Positions 8,258-16,689 of a DNA stretch of 64,000 nucleotides are shown piece after piece. A program made the translations under genes and the position numbers. Positions within the stretch are counted from its first letter, which is position 1; each line of letters opens with the position of its first letter. Where the stretch lies: positions 1 to 64,000 of the forward strand of contig NZ_JIAW01000002.1 of assembly GCF_000620625.1 (NCBI RefSeq), read 5' to 3'. The notes under the pieces are model-generated. The model did not search any database, was not told the DNA's origin, and was given only the letters and a program-made list of their open reading frames with translations. The DNA comes from Mycobacterium sp. URHB0044 (GTDB lineage: Bacteria; Actinomycetota; Actinomycetes; Mycobacteriales; Mycobacteriaceae).

Positions 8258-9076
8258 TCAGGGCCGGCCGGCGCCGGGTACGTCGACGGTCACTGCATCG
8301 ACGCGGGACGACTTGGTGCCGATCAAGCGTTCGGGATAGGCGTCGGTGCTCGACAACAGGAACAGCGTGCGACGTTCGGGACCGCCAATCGTGCAGGCGA
8401 TGGCCGTGCGGTCACCCATGTCGATGCGATCGGTCACCGTGCCGCCAGCCACAATTCGCTCGAACTGGTGAGCCAACGTCATCGACGTCCACACGCCACC
8501 TTCCGCGTCGAGGGTGATGCCGTCGGGCGGTCCATCGAGCCCGTCGGCGAATACTCTGCGGTCGCACAACGTGCCGTCGGCCTCGATCGTGAAGGCGGTC
8601 AAGCGCCGTCCCGTCGACTCGGCCACGATCAGCGCGGTCCCCTCGGGCGTGACGACCATGCCGTTGGGAAATTCGAGATCACCCGCCGCGACGGTGACGG
8701 TGTCGTCGGGGTCGATCCGGACGATCATGCCGCCCTCGCGGGCCTGCGACCCGACGAACGCGCGACCCGCGTCGTCGATGACCATATCGCCGAGGTTCGC
8801 AGGCACGATGTCCGCCAGATCGGCGATGACAGCCACGGTGTCGCCGTCGTAGCGCAGCACCTGGCGGTCCTCCGTCGACACGATCAGAAGCGAGCCGTCG
8901 GCCCGAAATCCCAAGCCGGACGGGGCGCGACCGGGCAACGGCAGCGTGCTCATCGACCCGTTGAGGGCGACGGTGTGTACGGCCTCGCCGAGCATGTCCG
9001 AGAACCACAGCAGGCCCTCGAACCAGCGGGGGCCTTCACCGAAGCAGAATCCGTTGGCCAGCGGGGTGGGGTTCAT
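8258..9076 (-). CDS. SMP-30/gluconolactonase/LRE family protein
   Basis: Six-bladed beta-propeller hydrolase of the SMP-30/gluconolactonase family (272 residues), whose members open lactones with a bound divalent metal. Visible features are the early metal Glu in FGEGPRWFEGLLWFSDMLG, the blade motif LEFPNGMVVTPEGTALIVAE, DGLDGPPDGITLDAEGGVWT and the late ACTIGGPERRTLFLL. Lactone hydrolysis would fit a Baeyer-Villiger pathway, since the monooxygenase at 13638 would turn a cyclic ketone into a lactone. It is the first gene of a minus-strand unit with the thioesterase. The 28-bp motif lies 31 bases upstream. Confidence 0.88.
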   Translation of the reverse strand: MNPTPLANGFCFGEGPRWFEGLLWFSDMLGEAVHTVALNGSMSTLPLPGRAPSGLGFRADGSLLIVSTEDRQVLRYDGDTVAVIADLADIVPANLGDMVIDDAGRAFVGSQAREGGMIVRIDPDDTVTVAAGDLEFPNGMVVTPEGTALIVAESTGRRLTAFTIEADGTLCDRRVFADGLDGPPDGITLDAEGGVWTSMTLAHQFERIVAGGTVTDRIDMGDRTAIACTIGGPERRTLFLLSSTDAYPERLIGTKSSRVDAVTVDVPGAGRP

Positions 9077-9107
9077 CCGGCGCCGAGCGAACGGTGCGGG
9101 GACGTGA

Positions 9108-9135
9108 CTTTACAAAACACGCCATAAGTGTCACG
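9108..9135. promoter_or_regulatory. 28-bp operator-like motif, copy 2
   Basis: CTTTACA (9108-9114), 14 bases, TGTCACG (9129-9135), between the divergent SMP-30 gene (start 9076) and the NIPSNAP-like gene that opens the long catabolic operon (start 9214). Same orientation and gap as the other three copies. Confidence 0.7.
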
Positions 9136-9213
9136 CTCGCTGGGTGTCGGTGTCAACCACGCGAGGGACCCGTACGGCTGCAGTGAACGACGTACGAGGA
9201 GGGTCGAACGGTC

Positions 9214-9918
9214 ATGCGTAAGTACCACAGCCACACGCTTCTCTATCTGCACGAGACCATCGCGCTCGGCTCGGGGCGCGCAGATCATTTCGTCGAAGTG
9301 TTCGGCGACGTATACCAACCGATGATGCAAGACCTCGGCGCACGACTGTTCGCGATCTGGGAGTCGACACCCTTCAACGGGCACTGGCCGCAGGTCACGA
9401 TCATCTGGGAGATCGACGCGTTCGCCGACTATGCGCGCATCGGGCGGGCCCAGGCACGCGGTGGCAGCCACGACGCCGAGGCCGCCAAGTGGTCGACGTT
9501 CCTGGCCGACATCGGCGCGTCGGGAGAGGGAAGGATCATGTACCCCGGCCCGAGCAACAAGACCCTGGCCGAGCTCAAAGCGGCCAAATTCGGTGCGGGC
9601 GTGGTGATTCAGGAAATCATGCAGACCAAGCCCGGTCGCCAGGACGACTATATCCGCGAATTGGAGCGGTTGTACGTGCCGTGGTCGGAACGCACCGGCA
9701 AGCGCTGGCTGGGCTCGTTCACCACGACCTTCCGGTTCAACGAGGTGATTCACTACTGGGCGCTGGATGGGGGCTGGGACTGCTTCGCCGAGCACTACCC
9801 GTCGTGGAAGGACCAACCGCCCGCGGAGATCGTCACGTGGATGAGTGTTGCGCCCGCCTTGCGGGACGGCTGGGAGGACTCGATCCTGCAGGCCCTGACC
9901 CCGTCCCCGCTGCAGTGA
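9214..9918 (+). CDS. NIPSNAP/EthD-like dimeric alpha-beta barrel protein
   Basis: Protein of 234 residues with two related halves: FVEVFGDVYQPMMQDLGARL in the first, and LERLYVPWSERTGKRWLGSF followed by FRFNEVIHYWALDGGWDCF in the second. This resembles NIPSNAP or EthD-type ferredoxin-like folds. Such proteins are often found beside P450 or monooxygenase genes, but their chemistry is generally unclear. No cofactor motif or signal peptide is seen. It is the first gene of a tightly packed operon; its TGA overlaps the GTG start of a P450 (GTGA, 9915-9918), which implies translational coupling. The 28-bp motif lies 78 bases upstream. I treat the fold call as likely and the function as unknown. Confidence 0.65.
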   Translation: MRKYHSHTLLYLHETIALGSGRADHFVEVFGDVYQPMMQDLGARLFAIWESTPFNGHWPQVTIIWEIDAFADYARIGRAQARGGSHDAEAAKWSTFLADIGASGEGRIMYPGPSNKTLAELKAAKFGAGVVIQEIMQTKPGRQDDYIRELERLYVPWSERTGKRWLGSFTTTFRFNEVIHYWALDGGWDCFAEHYPSWKDQPPAEIVTWMSVAPALRDGWEDSILQALTPSPLQ

Positions 9919-11156
9919 GCACGCAGGTGGATGGCGTTGCCACGCAGCGCTTCTCCTACGACCCGTTCGATCCGGCGGTGATGGCCGACCCACTGTCGTA
10001 CTACCGGGTGCTGCGCGAACACCATCCGCTGTACTACATCCCGAAGTGGGACACCTATGCGCTGTCCCGGTTCTCCGACATCTGGCAGGTCCTCGAGACC
10101 AATGACGGCACCTTCGTCGCCTCGGAGGGAACCTTGCCGGCCGCTACGGTGCTGGCCCATCACAACGGCGGCCCGGTGTCCGATCCGCCGTTGCATCCCA
10201 TGCCCTTTCACGCGAACTTCGATTCGCCCATCTACGACGACGTGCGGCGGAGCCATTCGGCTCCGCTGCGGCCGAAGAGCGTCGGTCGGCTGGGGGACAG
10301 GATTCGCGAACTCGCCAACGAGCGCCTCGACGTGCTGCTGCCACGCGGTGGCTTCGACCTGACTCAGGATTACGGCGGCATCGTCGCGGCGTCCGTGGTG
10401 TGCGAATTGGTGGGCCTGCCGGTTGAACTCGCCGCTGACGTGTTGGCGACCGTCAACGCAGGCAGTCTGGCCACGCCGGGCGATGGCGTCAACACGGCGA
10501 ACGCCCGGCCCGGCTTCCTGGAGTATCTCGTCCCCGTCGTGCAGCGCCGACGCGCCGAAGCCGCCGACGGTGGGCTGCCCATCGTCGATGGGCTGATCCG
10601 CTACCGCAAGCCGGATGGCACCGAGTTGAGTGACGTCGAGGTCGCCACGCAGATGCTCGGCGTCTTCATCGGTGGTACCGAGACGGTGCCGAAGATCGTG
10701 GCGCACGGGTTATGGGAACTGCACCGGCGGCCCGATCAATTGGCTGTGGTGCGCGCCGATCTCGAGGCGAACGTGCCCATCGTGCGGGAGGAGATGATCC
10801 GGTACTGCGCACCGGCGCAATGGTTTGCCAGGACCCTGCGCAAGCCGTTCACGATCCACGACACCACGATCAAACCCGGCCAGCGGATCATCACGCTGCT
10901 CGCGTCGGCCGCGCGCGACGACCGGGAGTACGCCAACCCCGACGAATTCATCTGGAACCGCCCGATCGAGCGTCTCCTCGCCTTCGGTCGCGGCCAGCAC
11001 TTCTGCCTCGGCGTGCACCTGGCGCGGCTGGAGATCACCACGCTGGTCACCGAATGGCTCAAGCGCGTACCGGATTTCCGCGTCGACGAGGCACGGGCTG
11101 CACGGCCGCCGTCGAGTTTTCAGTGGGGCTGGAACAACGTACCGGTGGAGGTCTGA
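9915..11156 (+). CDS. cytochrome P450
   Basis: Second P450 of the island, 413 residues from GTG 9915 (VSTQVDGVATQRF), which overlaps the preceding stop. The frame stays open far upstream, but that extension runs through the neighbour's gene and is not P450-like. The I-helix motif is LGVFIGGTETVPKIV, where Thr-Glu-Thr replaces the usual Asp/Glu-Thr-Thr. ExxR is in REEMIRYCAP. The haem loop is LAFGRGQHFCLGVHLARLEI with Cys at about residue 364. It lacks its own ferredoxin gene and may use the one at 7199. As second gene of the operon it probably performs an oxidation upstream of the dehydrogenase and monooxygenase steps. Confidence 0.93.
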   Translation: MSTQVDGVATQRFSYDPFDPAVMADPLSYYRVLREHHPLYYIPKWDTYALSRFSDIWQVLETNDGTFVASEGTLPAATVLAHHNGGPVSDPPLHPMPFHANFDSPIYDDVRRSHSAPLRPKSVGRLGDRIRELANERLDVLLPRGGFDLTQDYGGIVAASVVCELVGLPVELAADVLATVNAGSLATPGDGVNTANARPGFLEYLVPVVQRRRAEAADGGLPIVDGLIRYRKPDGTELSDVEVATQMLGVFIGGTETVPKIVAHGLWELHRRPDQLAVVRADLEANVPIVREEMIRYCAPAQWFARTLRKPFTIHDTTIKPGQRIITLLASAARDDREYANPDEFIWNRPIERLLAFGRGQHFCLGVHLARLEITTLVTEWLKRVPDFRVDEARAARPPSSFQWGWNNVPVEV

Positions 11157-11159
11157 GCC

Positions 11160-12128
11160 GTGTGGTCCTACCGACTGGTCGCGCCGTACGCCTTCGAGCG
11201 AACCGAGCTGCCGGAGAAGTCGCCGGAATCCCTGCGGGACGGCCAAGTGCTGCTGGAGTTCCTGGCAGCCGGCATCTGCGGCAGCGACATCCCTGGCTTC
11301 CGCGGCACGAAGGGCAAGTTGCCCGGCGACACCGGCGTCCGCGCCGCCGAGATGGACGGATTTCCCATCCACGAGGTCGCCGGTGAGGTGATCGCGAGCC
11401 GGCACGCCGACCATCGAGCCGGTGACCGCGTGGTCGGATGGGCCTCGGGATTCGACGGCCTGATGGAACGGGTGGTGGCCGACGGCAACGGTCTGGCACC
11501 GTATGACCCTGCGTGGGCACCGCAACTCGCGGTCGGCCTGCAACCGCTGGCCTGCGTGCTGTACGCCGTCGAACAGCTTCCCGACCTTCGTGGCAAGCAC
11601 GTCGCGGTGATCGGGCAGGGTTCGATAGGTCTGCTCTTCTCCTACGTCGCCAAGGCGGCCGGTGCCGCGCACGTGACCGGTGTCGACCCGATCGACCGTG
11701 CGAACGTCGGCGGAAAGTTCGGAGTGGACAGCGTGGTTCGCGCCACCAGCGACCGCTGGGTCAGCCACCTCGCCGCCGACGCCAAGCCCGACGTCGTCAT
11801 CGAGGCCGTGGGCCATCAGGTGGCGACGCTGAACCACGCGGTCGAGGCGGCGGCGTCCGGCGGCACCGTCTTCTACTTCGGCGTACCGGACGACGACTGC
11901 TACCCGATCAGCATGCGCACGATGCTGCGAAACAACCTGACGCTGAAATCCGGTGTGACACTGGACCGCAGGCGAGTCCTGCGAGAGGCCGACGCGTTCG
12001 CCCGCGAGCATCCCGATCTGCTGCCCAACTACCTGACCCACACGTTCGGGGTAAGCGACGTCCAGGCGGCCTTCGAGCTGGCGAGCAGACCGACGCCGGG
12101 CCGGATCAAGATCGCGATCGTCGCATGA
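11160..12128 (+). CDS. medium-chain (zinc-type) alcohol dehydrogenase-like protein
   Basis: Medium-chain dehydrogenase/reductase of 322 residues, likely an NAD(P)-dependent alcohol dehydrogenase. The N-terminal half has the catalytic-zinc signature LEFLAAGICGSDIPGFRG with HEVAGEVIA (Cys and His-Glu positions). The Rossmann part has HVAVIGQGSIGLLFSYVAKA, and the following GVDPIDR carries the Asp that often selects NAD. The four-cysteine structural zinc loop is missing, so the protein is shorter than horse-liver-type ADHs. The GTG start is four bases after the P450 stop. A P450 followed by an ADH suits hydroxylation then oxidation to a ketone or aldehyde. Confidence 0.85.
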   Translation: MWSYRLVAPYAFERTELPEKSPESLRDGQVLLEFLAAGICGSDIPGFRGTKGKLPGDTGVRAAEMDGFPIHEVAGEVIASRHADHRAGDRVVGWASGFDGLMERVVADGNGLAPYDPAWAPQLAVGLQPLACVLYAVEQLPDLRGKHVAVIGQGSIGLLFSYVAKAAGAAHVTGVDPIDRANVGGKFGVDSVVRATSDRWVSHLAADAKPDVVIEAVGHQVATLNHAVEAAASGGTVFYFGVPDDDCYPISMRTMLRNNLTLKSGVTLDRRRVLREADAFAREHPDLLPNYLTHTFGVSDVQAAFELASRPTPGRIKIAIVA

Positions 12129-12913
12129 GTGCCCTTGCCGATGCGCTCGAAAGCCGACCGCAGATCTGGGGCGGCTGGGTGGTCGGGCCCACCGCCATCG
12201 GCCCTGAGGCGTTCGCCCAGACGGGTTATGACTACGTCGGATTCGACCTGCAACACGGATACCTGGACGACGCCGACGTCGCGCTGCTGCTGAACCGGCT
12301 GGAGTACGTCCCGATCGCCACCGCGGTACGGCTGCCCTCGACCGCGCCCGCGCCCATCGGGCGGGTGCTGGACGCCGGAGCCGACGCGATCATCGTCGCC
12401 ATGATCGAGTCCGCATCCCACGCCGAAGCGGCGGTCGCCGCGTGCCGGTTCGCGCCGCGGGGAGTACGCAGCTTCGGACCGTTGCGCGCGAGCCTGGGAC
12501 ACGACGTCGCCGCACTGGAAGCACGTGTCAGCGTCTACGCCATGGTCGAGACCGCCGCGGGCCTGGCGGCCGTCGACGAGATATGCGGAGTGCCAGGACT
12601 TGCCGGCATTTACGTCGGGCCTGCGGATCTGGCCATCTCGATGGGGCACGCGCCCGCCGATGCCTGGCGGCACCCGGCCGTTCTCGACGCGATGGCGCAC
12701 ATCCAGTCCAGAACGACCGCCGCCGGCCTGGTCGCCGGCGTGCACGCCGCCGACGGCGGGATCGGAAACACGGCCGCGCAGATGGGCTTTCGCATGATCA
12801 CACTGGCCTCGGAGTCAGCTGCCCTGCGGCACGGTGCCGCGCAACACCTCGCCGCGGCGAAGGCGCGGGGCGACGAACCGGCTTCCGGTGACACGACAAG
12901 GGGATACCACTGA
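12125..12913 (+). CDS. HpcH/HpaI aldolase/citrate lyase family protein
   Basis: Class II pyruvate-type aldolase of 262 residues that would cleave (or form) a carbon-carbon bond beta to a carbonyl using a divalent metal. Family signs are DYVGFDLQHGYLD, PIGRVLDAGADAIIVAMIES, the metal-ligand Glu in VYAMVETAAGLAAVDEI and GIYVGPADLAISMG. ATG 12125 overlaps the stop of the dehydrogenase (ATGA). The next gene, an SDR, appears to begin with CTG within its own stop region. Its place inside an otherwise oxidative operon suggests a late retro-aldol step, but the substrate is unknown. Confidence 0.88.
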   Translation: MSALADALESRPQIWGGWVVGPTAIGPEAFAQTGYDYVGFDLQHGYLDDADVALLLNRLEYVPIATAVRLPSTAPAPIGRVLDAGADAIIVAMIESASHAEAAVAACRFAPRGVRSFGPLRASLGHDVAALEARVSVYAMVETAAGLAAVDEICGVPGLAGIYVGPADLAISMGHAPADAWRHPAVLDAMAHIQSRTTAAGLVAGVHAADGGIGNTAAQMGFRMITLASESAALRHGAAQHLAAAKARGDEPASGDTTRGYH

Positions 12914-13641
12914 ACGCCACGAAGACGGACCGCGTTGCACTCGTCACTGGGGCTGCGCGCGGGCAGGGCGCGGCGATCGTCGCGCGCTTGCGGGCCGACG
13001 GCTTCCGCGTGGCGGCCTGTGATCTGCGCGCCGACGAACTGCTGCAGAGCACCAGGGAATTCGGTGACGACGTCGCCGCGATTGCATTGGACGTCACGTC
13101 GGCCGAACAGTGGGAGCGGGCGGTGGCCGAGGCACTGGACCGGTTCGGCGCCCTGACGACGTTGGTCAACAATGCCGGCGTCCTGCATCGGGCGTCGTTG
13201 GAGAACGAGACGCCAGAAGGATTCGAAGGCAGTTGGCGCGTCAACTGCCTCGGCCCCTTCCTCGGCATCCGCGCCGCGCTGGCAGCACTGCGCAACGCCG
13301 AGGGTGCGGCGATCGTGAACACGTGCAGCACTGGCGCCATTCGGCCGTTCCCGAACCACGCCGCGTACGGCTCCGCCAAGTGGGCGCTGCGGGGTCTGAC
13401 GCAGATCGTGGCGGCAGAGTTGGCCGCGTCGGGCATCCGGGTCAATGCCGTTCTGCCGGGGCCCATCGAGACGCCGATGCTCGACCCCGAGACCCAGAGC
13501 CGACTGGTCGCGAGCGGCGGACGGCTCGGGAAGCCGATGGAGGTGGCCGACGCCGTCGCCTACCTGGTGTCCGACGCCGCGTCGTTCATCACCGGATCGG
13601 AACTCGTGGTCGACGGCGGACAATCGTTGCGGATTGGATGA
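12910..13641 (+). CDS. SDR-family oxidoreductase with apparent CTG start
   Basis: Classical short-chain dehydrogenase/reductase of about 243 residues. The cofactor motif TGAARGQG (positions 12946-12969), NNAGVLH, catalytic Ser in VNTCSTGAI, YGSAK (Tyr, Lys) and PGPIETPM are all present. The first ATG/GTG/TTG in frame is TTG 12988, which would delete the glycine-rich cofactor loop. The frame is closed by TGA at 12889 and holds only CTG 12910 as a plausible initiator. AAGGGG (12898-12903) stands six bases before that CTG, at ideal distance, and CTGA overlaps the previous stop. I therefore place the start at CTG 12910. It would interconvert an alcohol and a ketone next to a Baeyer-Villiger-type monooxygenase. 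Confidence 0.85.
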   Translation: MNATKTDRVALVTGAARGQGAAIVARLRADGFRVAACDLRADELLQSTREFGDDVAAIALDVTSAEQWERAVAEALDRFGALTTLVNNAGVLHRASLENETPEGFEGSWRVNCLGPFLGIRAALAALRNAEGAAIVNTCSTGAIRPFPNHAAYGSAKWALRGLTQIVAAELAASGIRVNAVLPGPIETPMLDPETQSRLVASGGRLGKPMEVADAVAYLVSDAASFITGSELVVDGGQSLRIG

Positions 13642-15155
13642 CACTGATGTCGACGAACCCCTCCGTGGGAATCATCGGAGCCGGTCCTGGCGGGCTGGCG
13701 TTGGGAATCTTCCTGCGCAAGTCCGGATTCCGGGACTTCACCATCTTCGACCGCGAGGACGGCGTCGGCGGAACCTGGCGGATCAATACGTATCCGGGCC
13801 TTGCCTGCGACGTGAAGTCCCACCTGTATTCGTTCTCGTTCGACCTCAACGCGGACTGGTCGCGGCTGTGGTCCGGTCAGGCGGAGATCCTGGCCTACTT
13901 CGAGCGCTGTGCGCAGCGGCATCGACTTGGCCCGCACCTGAAGCTCAACACCGAGATCGTCTCGACCCGTTGGGATGCCGGCTCGAGGACGTGGCGGTTG
14001 ACCACGTCGACCGGCGCCGAACACACCTTCGACTTCGTGGTGTCGGCGGTTGGACTGTTCACGCAACCGACCATGCCGAAGCTGGTGGAGGAAGAGCCGT
14101 TCGGCGGGACGGTCATGCACACCGCGCGTTGGGACCACTCGCTGGACCTGACGGACAAGAACGTGGCGGTGCTGGGCACCGGCTCGACGGCAGCGCAACT
14201 GCTGCCGGAGGTCGCCAAGATCGCGAGAAGGGTCTACTCGATTCAACGGTCACCGACCTGGATCCTGCCGAAGCCCGACCGGGCCTACACCGACAGGGAG
14301 CGGTGGATCTTCGCACACGTTCCGTTCGCCAAGAAGTTCTACCGGACCCGGTTGTGGCTGCGCAGCGAGTCGAACATCTCGGTCATCGAGCACGGCAGCG
14401 ACAAGACGCACGAGTTCCGCGCGGTGGCTTCCACGATGCTCGAGAGTGCGGTTGCCGATGCCGACCTGCGCAACCGGCTCACTCCCGAAACCCCGTTCGG
14501 CTGCAAACGACTGGTGTTTTCCTCGGACTTCATTCCCGCACTCACCAAGCCTCACGTCGAAGTGGTGGCCAGCCCCGCGCGGGCGCTGCGGGCCGGGTCG
14601 CTGGTCACCGAGGACGGCCGCGAACTGCCCGTCGACGTCGTCGTCTGCGCGACGGGGTACGCCGCCGCCGACTACCTCGGCCAGATCGACGTGGTCGGCG
14701 AGGGTGGCACGTCGCTGCACGAGTGTTGGCGCGATGGCGCATACGCGTATCTGGGCATGACGGTGCCGGGCTTCCCGAACTTCTTCATGCTCTACGGCCC
14801 GAACACCAACGTCGGTTCGAACAGCGTCATCTTCATGCTCGAGGCGCAGGCCCGTTATGTGGTCCGGGCACTGCGGTACGCCAGGCGGCGCAGGAAGTCC
14901 TACGTCGCGGTGCGGGCGGAGACGATGGCCGCGTTCATCGACAGGATCGACGAATGGATGCAGGGCACGGTGTGGACGACGCGCTGCAGCAACTACTTCC
15001 GCGCCCCCAACGGCAGGGTGGTGACGCAGTGGCCCCGCAGTGCCCGTGACTTCTGGAACATGACCCGGCGGTTCAAGCCGGCCGACTACACGTTCGATCC
15101 GCCGACGGTACGGACGGACATCCAGGTCCAGGCGCACAGTACGGCGGGTGCATGA
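13638..15155 (+). CDS. FAD-dependent Baeyer-Villiger-type monooxygenase
   Basis: Flavin monooxygenase of 505 residues. It carries the FAD Rossmann motif GIIGAGPGGLALGIFL, the second ATGY-like VVCATGYAA, the NADPH motif AVLGTGSTAAQ, and FGGTVMHTARW (about residues 155-165). The last fits FxGxxxHxxxW, the fingerprint of type I Baeyer-Villiger monooxygenases. These insert one oxygen next to a ketone, giving an ester or lactone and using NADPH and O2. ATG 13638 overlaps the SDR stop (ATGA), and its own stop overlaps the start of an esterase (ATGA at 15152). The order SDR, BVMO, esterase is the textbook order alcohol to ketone to ester to acid plus alcohol. Confidence 0.93.
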   Translation: MTLMSTNPSVGIIGAGPGGLALGIFLRKSGFRDFTIFDREDGVGGTWRINTYPGLACDVKSHLYSFSFDLNADWSRLWSGQAEILAYFERCAQRHRLGPHLKLNTEIVSTRWDAGSRTWRLTTSTGAEHTFDFVVSAVGLFTQPTMPKLVEEEPFGGTVMHTARWDHSLDLTDKNVAVLGTGSTAAQLLPEVAKIARRVYSIQRSPTWILPKPDRAYTDRERWIFAHVPFAKKFYRTRLWLRSESNISVIEHGSDKTHEFRAVASTMLESAVADADLRNRLTPETPFGCKRLVFSSDFIPALTKPHVEVVASPARALRAGSLVTEDGRELPVDVVVCATGYAAADYLGQIDVVGEGGTSLHECWRDGAYAYLGMTVPGFPNFFMLYGPNTNVGSNSVIFMLEAQARYVVRALRYARRRRKSYVAVRAETMAAFIDRIDEWMQGTVWTTRCSNYFRAPNGRVVTQWPRSARDFWNMTRRFKPADYTFDPPTVRTDIQVQAHSTAGA

Positions 15156-16132
15156 CGGGTGCCTGGGGCGCCACCGACGCCGACACCACCCGCAGGCTGG
15201 CGCCCGCCCTGCGCCACCTGGCCGCCGCGCGAACCGACCTGGCGGCCGAAGTCCTTCCCGCCGTGCGGGATTCGCTGAACCGTCGGCGACGCCAGACGGC
15301 AGGAGGCGTCGACACGTCGGGAGTCGACGTCGTCGACGGTCTCGCGATGGACGACGCGGGTCGCCGCATCCCCGTGCGGATCTACCGCGGCGCGTCCTCG
15401 CCCGCGCCGGGCGTGGTCTACTGCCATTCCGGTGCGTTCGTGCTCGGCAATCTCGACACCGACCACCGGCAGTGCATCGAATTGGCCCGCCGCGCGCTCT
15501 GCACGGTGGTGTCGGTCGACTACCGCTTGGCGCCGGAGCATCCGTTCCCCGCGGGTTTCGACGACGCGCTGGCCGTACTGAAATGGGTTGCAGCACAGTC
15601 CGTCGGCCTGGGCGTGGATGCTGGGCGCCTCGCGGTCGCGGGCAGCAGCGCGGGGGCTGCACTGGCGGCGTGTCTTGCCCAGTGCGCGGCCGACGGATCG
15701 GCGCCGCCCATCGTCTTCCAGCTGCTGCATCAGCCGGTGCTCGACGATCGACCGACACCGTCGAAAATCGAGTTCACCGCCACCCCGGGATTCGACGGGC
15801 CTGCGACGTCGCAGATGTGGCGGCACCTGAGTGGAGGCGAACCGGTGCCCGCCGACGCCGTGCCCGGCCGTTGCGAAGACCTGACCGGGCTGGCGGATGC
15901 GCTCGTCACCTGTTCGGAGCTGGACCCGCTGCGGGACGAGGCGGTCGATTACGCGCTTCGCCTGATGTGGGCGGGCGTCGCCACCGAACTGCACGTGTTC
16001 CCCGGCACCTGCCACGGATTCGACTCCCTGCTGCCCGAATGGGAGATCACCCAACAGTTGTTCGCCCTGCAGGGCGCCGCGCTGCACAGGGCGCTGCATC
16101 GTGGAGACGCTGCGGGGCAGTGCTATTCGTGA
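15152..16132 (+). CDS. alpha/beta hydrolase, hormone-sensitive lipase (HSL) group
   Basis: Serine esterase of 326 residues from the HSL/acetyl-hydrolase group. The nucleophile is Ser166 in GSSAG; Asp in CSELDPLRDEA and His in GTCHGFDSLL complete the triad; DYRLAPEHPFPAG is a group hallmark. The oxyanion-hole motif is HSGA (residues 92-95) where HGGG or HGGA is usual. Expected job: hydrolyse the ester or lactone made by the adjacent Baeyer-Villiger enzyme, to which it is translationally coupled. It is the last gene of the plus-strand operon and its 3' end overlaps the convergent SRPBCC gene by ten bases. Confidence 0.92.
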   Translation: MTGAWGATDADTTRRLAPALRHLAAARTDLAAEVLPAVRDSLNRRRRQTAGGVDTSGVDVVDGLAMDDAGRRIPVRIYRGASSPAPGVVYCHSGAFVLGNLDTDHRQCIELARRALCTVVSVDYRLAPEHPFPAGFDDALAVLKWVAAQSVGLGVDAGRLAVAGSSAGAALAACLAQCAADGSAPPIVFQLLHQPVLDDRPTPSKIEFTATPGFDGPATSQMWRHLSGGEPVPADAVPGRCEDLTGLADALVTCSELDPLRDEAVDYALRLMWAGVATELHVFPGTCHGFDSLLPEWEITQQLFALQGAALHRALHRGDAAGQCYS

Positions 16133-16596
16133 CTGAGCTCTCGCGCGATCGCAGCGTGATACTTGTCGATGTTGGCAGGGTTGACGATGCGGAAGAAGCC
16201 GTCGGGCAACGGGGTGTCCTTGTAGGCCTCGATGGTCATCGTCCTAGCGAACAGGGTGACGCCCTCGCCGGGCTGAGTGAAGTGGTACTGCACCGTGATT
16301 CGACCCTCCATGCCGCCGTTGCCCTCCCGGTCGTGGCCGAGCCGGCCGACGGAGTTGAACACCCACATCTTCGGACGCATGGCGATCGCCAGATGCCAGG
16401 TGAAGATCCGGTCACCGTCGGGACCCGCTTCGGTCCAGGTGTCGCCAACCTTCAACGGCATGTCGTTGGTGACGCTGCCGACGTGCGCGCTGCCCGGATA
16501 CGTCTTGGTCCAGTTCACCGGGTTGGTGACGAAGTCGTAGATCGTCTCCGGCGGTTGGCTGAATGCGGTCTCCGAACTCGTGGTGACGATTCCCAC
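16123..16596 (-). CDS. SRPBCC (START/Bet v1-like) family protein
   Basis: Protein of 157 residues with the SRPBCC fold, a deep pocket that binds hydrophobic ligands. The start TSSETAFSQPPETIYDFVTN is the typical first strand and helix (activation of the pocket lid). LKVGDTWTEAGPDGDRIF and the C-terminal helix with DKYHAAIARELSHE follow the family layout. No catalytic residue is recognisable, so it may be a binding protein or a cyclase/dehydratase-like enzyme for the pathway. It reads from a promoter region shared with the APH-like kinase at 16690. The 28-bp motif lies 42 bases upstream. Confidence 0.8.
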   Translation of the reverse strand: MGIVTTSSETAFSQPPETIYDFVTNPVNWTKTYPGSAHVGSVTNDMPLKVGDTWTEAGPDGDRIFTWHLAIAMRPKMWVFNSVGRLGHDREGNGGMEGRITVQYHFTQPGEGVTLFARTMTIEAYKDTPLPDGFFRIVNPANIDKYHAAIARELSHE

Positions 16597-16638
16597 TGCG
16601 GTTTGGCCTCTCTGTCCTGGACTACGGTCACCGAGTAG

Positions 16639-16666
16639 CTTTACAAATCAGGACGATATTGTCACG
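16639..16666. promoter_or_regulatory. 28-bp operator-like motif, copy 3
   Basis: CTTTACA (16639-16645), 14 bases, TGTCACG (16660-16666), between the divergent SRPBCC gene (start 16596) and the phosphotransferase gene (start 16690). Confidence 0.7.
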
Positions 16667-16689
16667 CCCTCTCGGATCGGAGCAGATGA

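Noticed and set aside
9489..9914. N-terminal extension of the second P450
   Set aside because: The extension lies in another frame of the NIPSNAP-like gene and is Arg/Gly-rich noise; GTG 9915 gives a normal P450 start.
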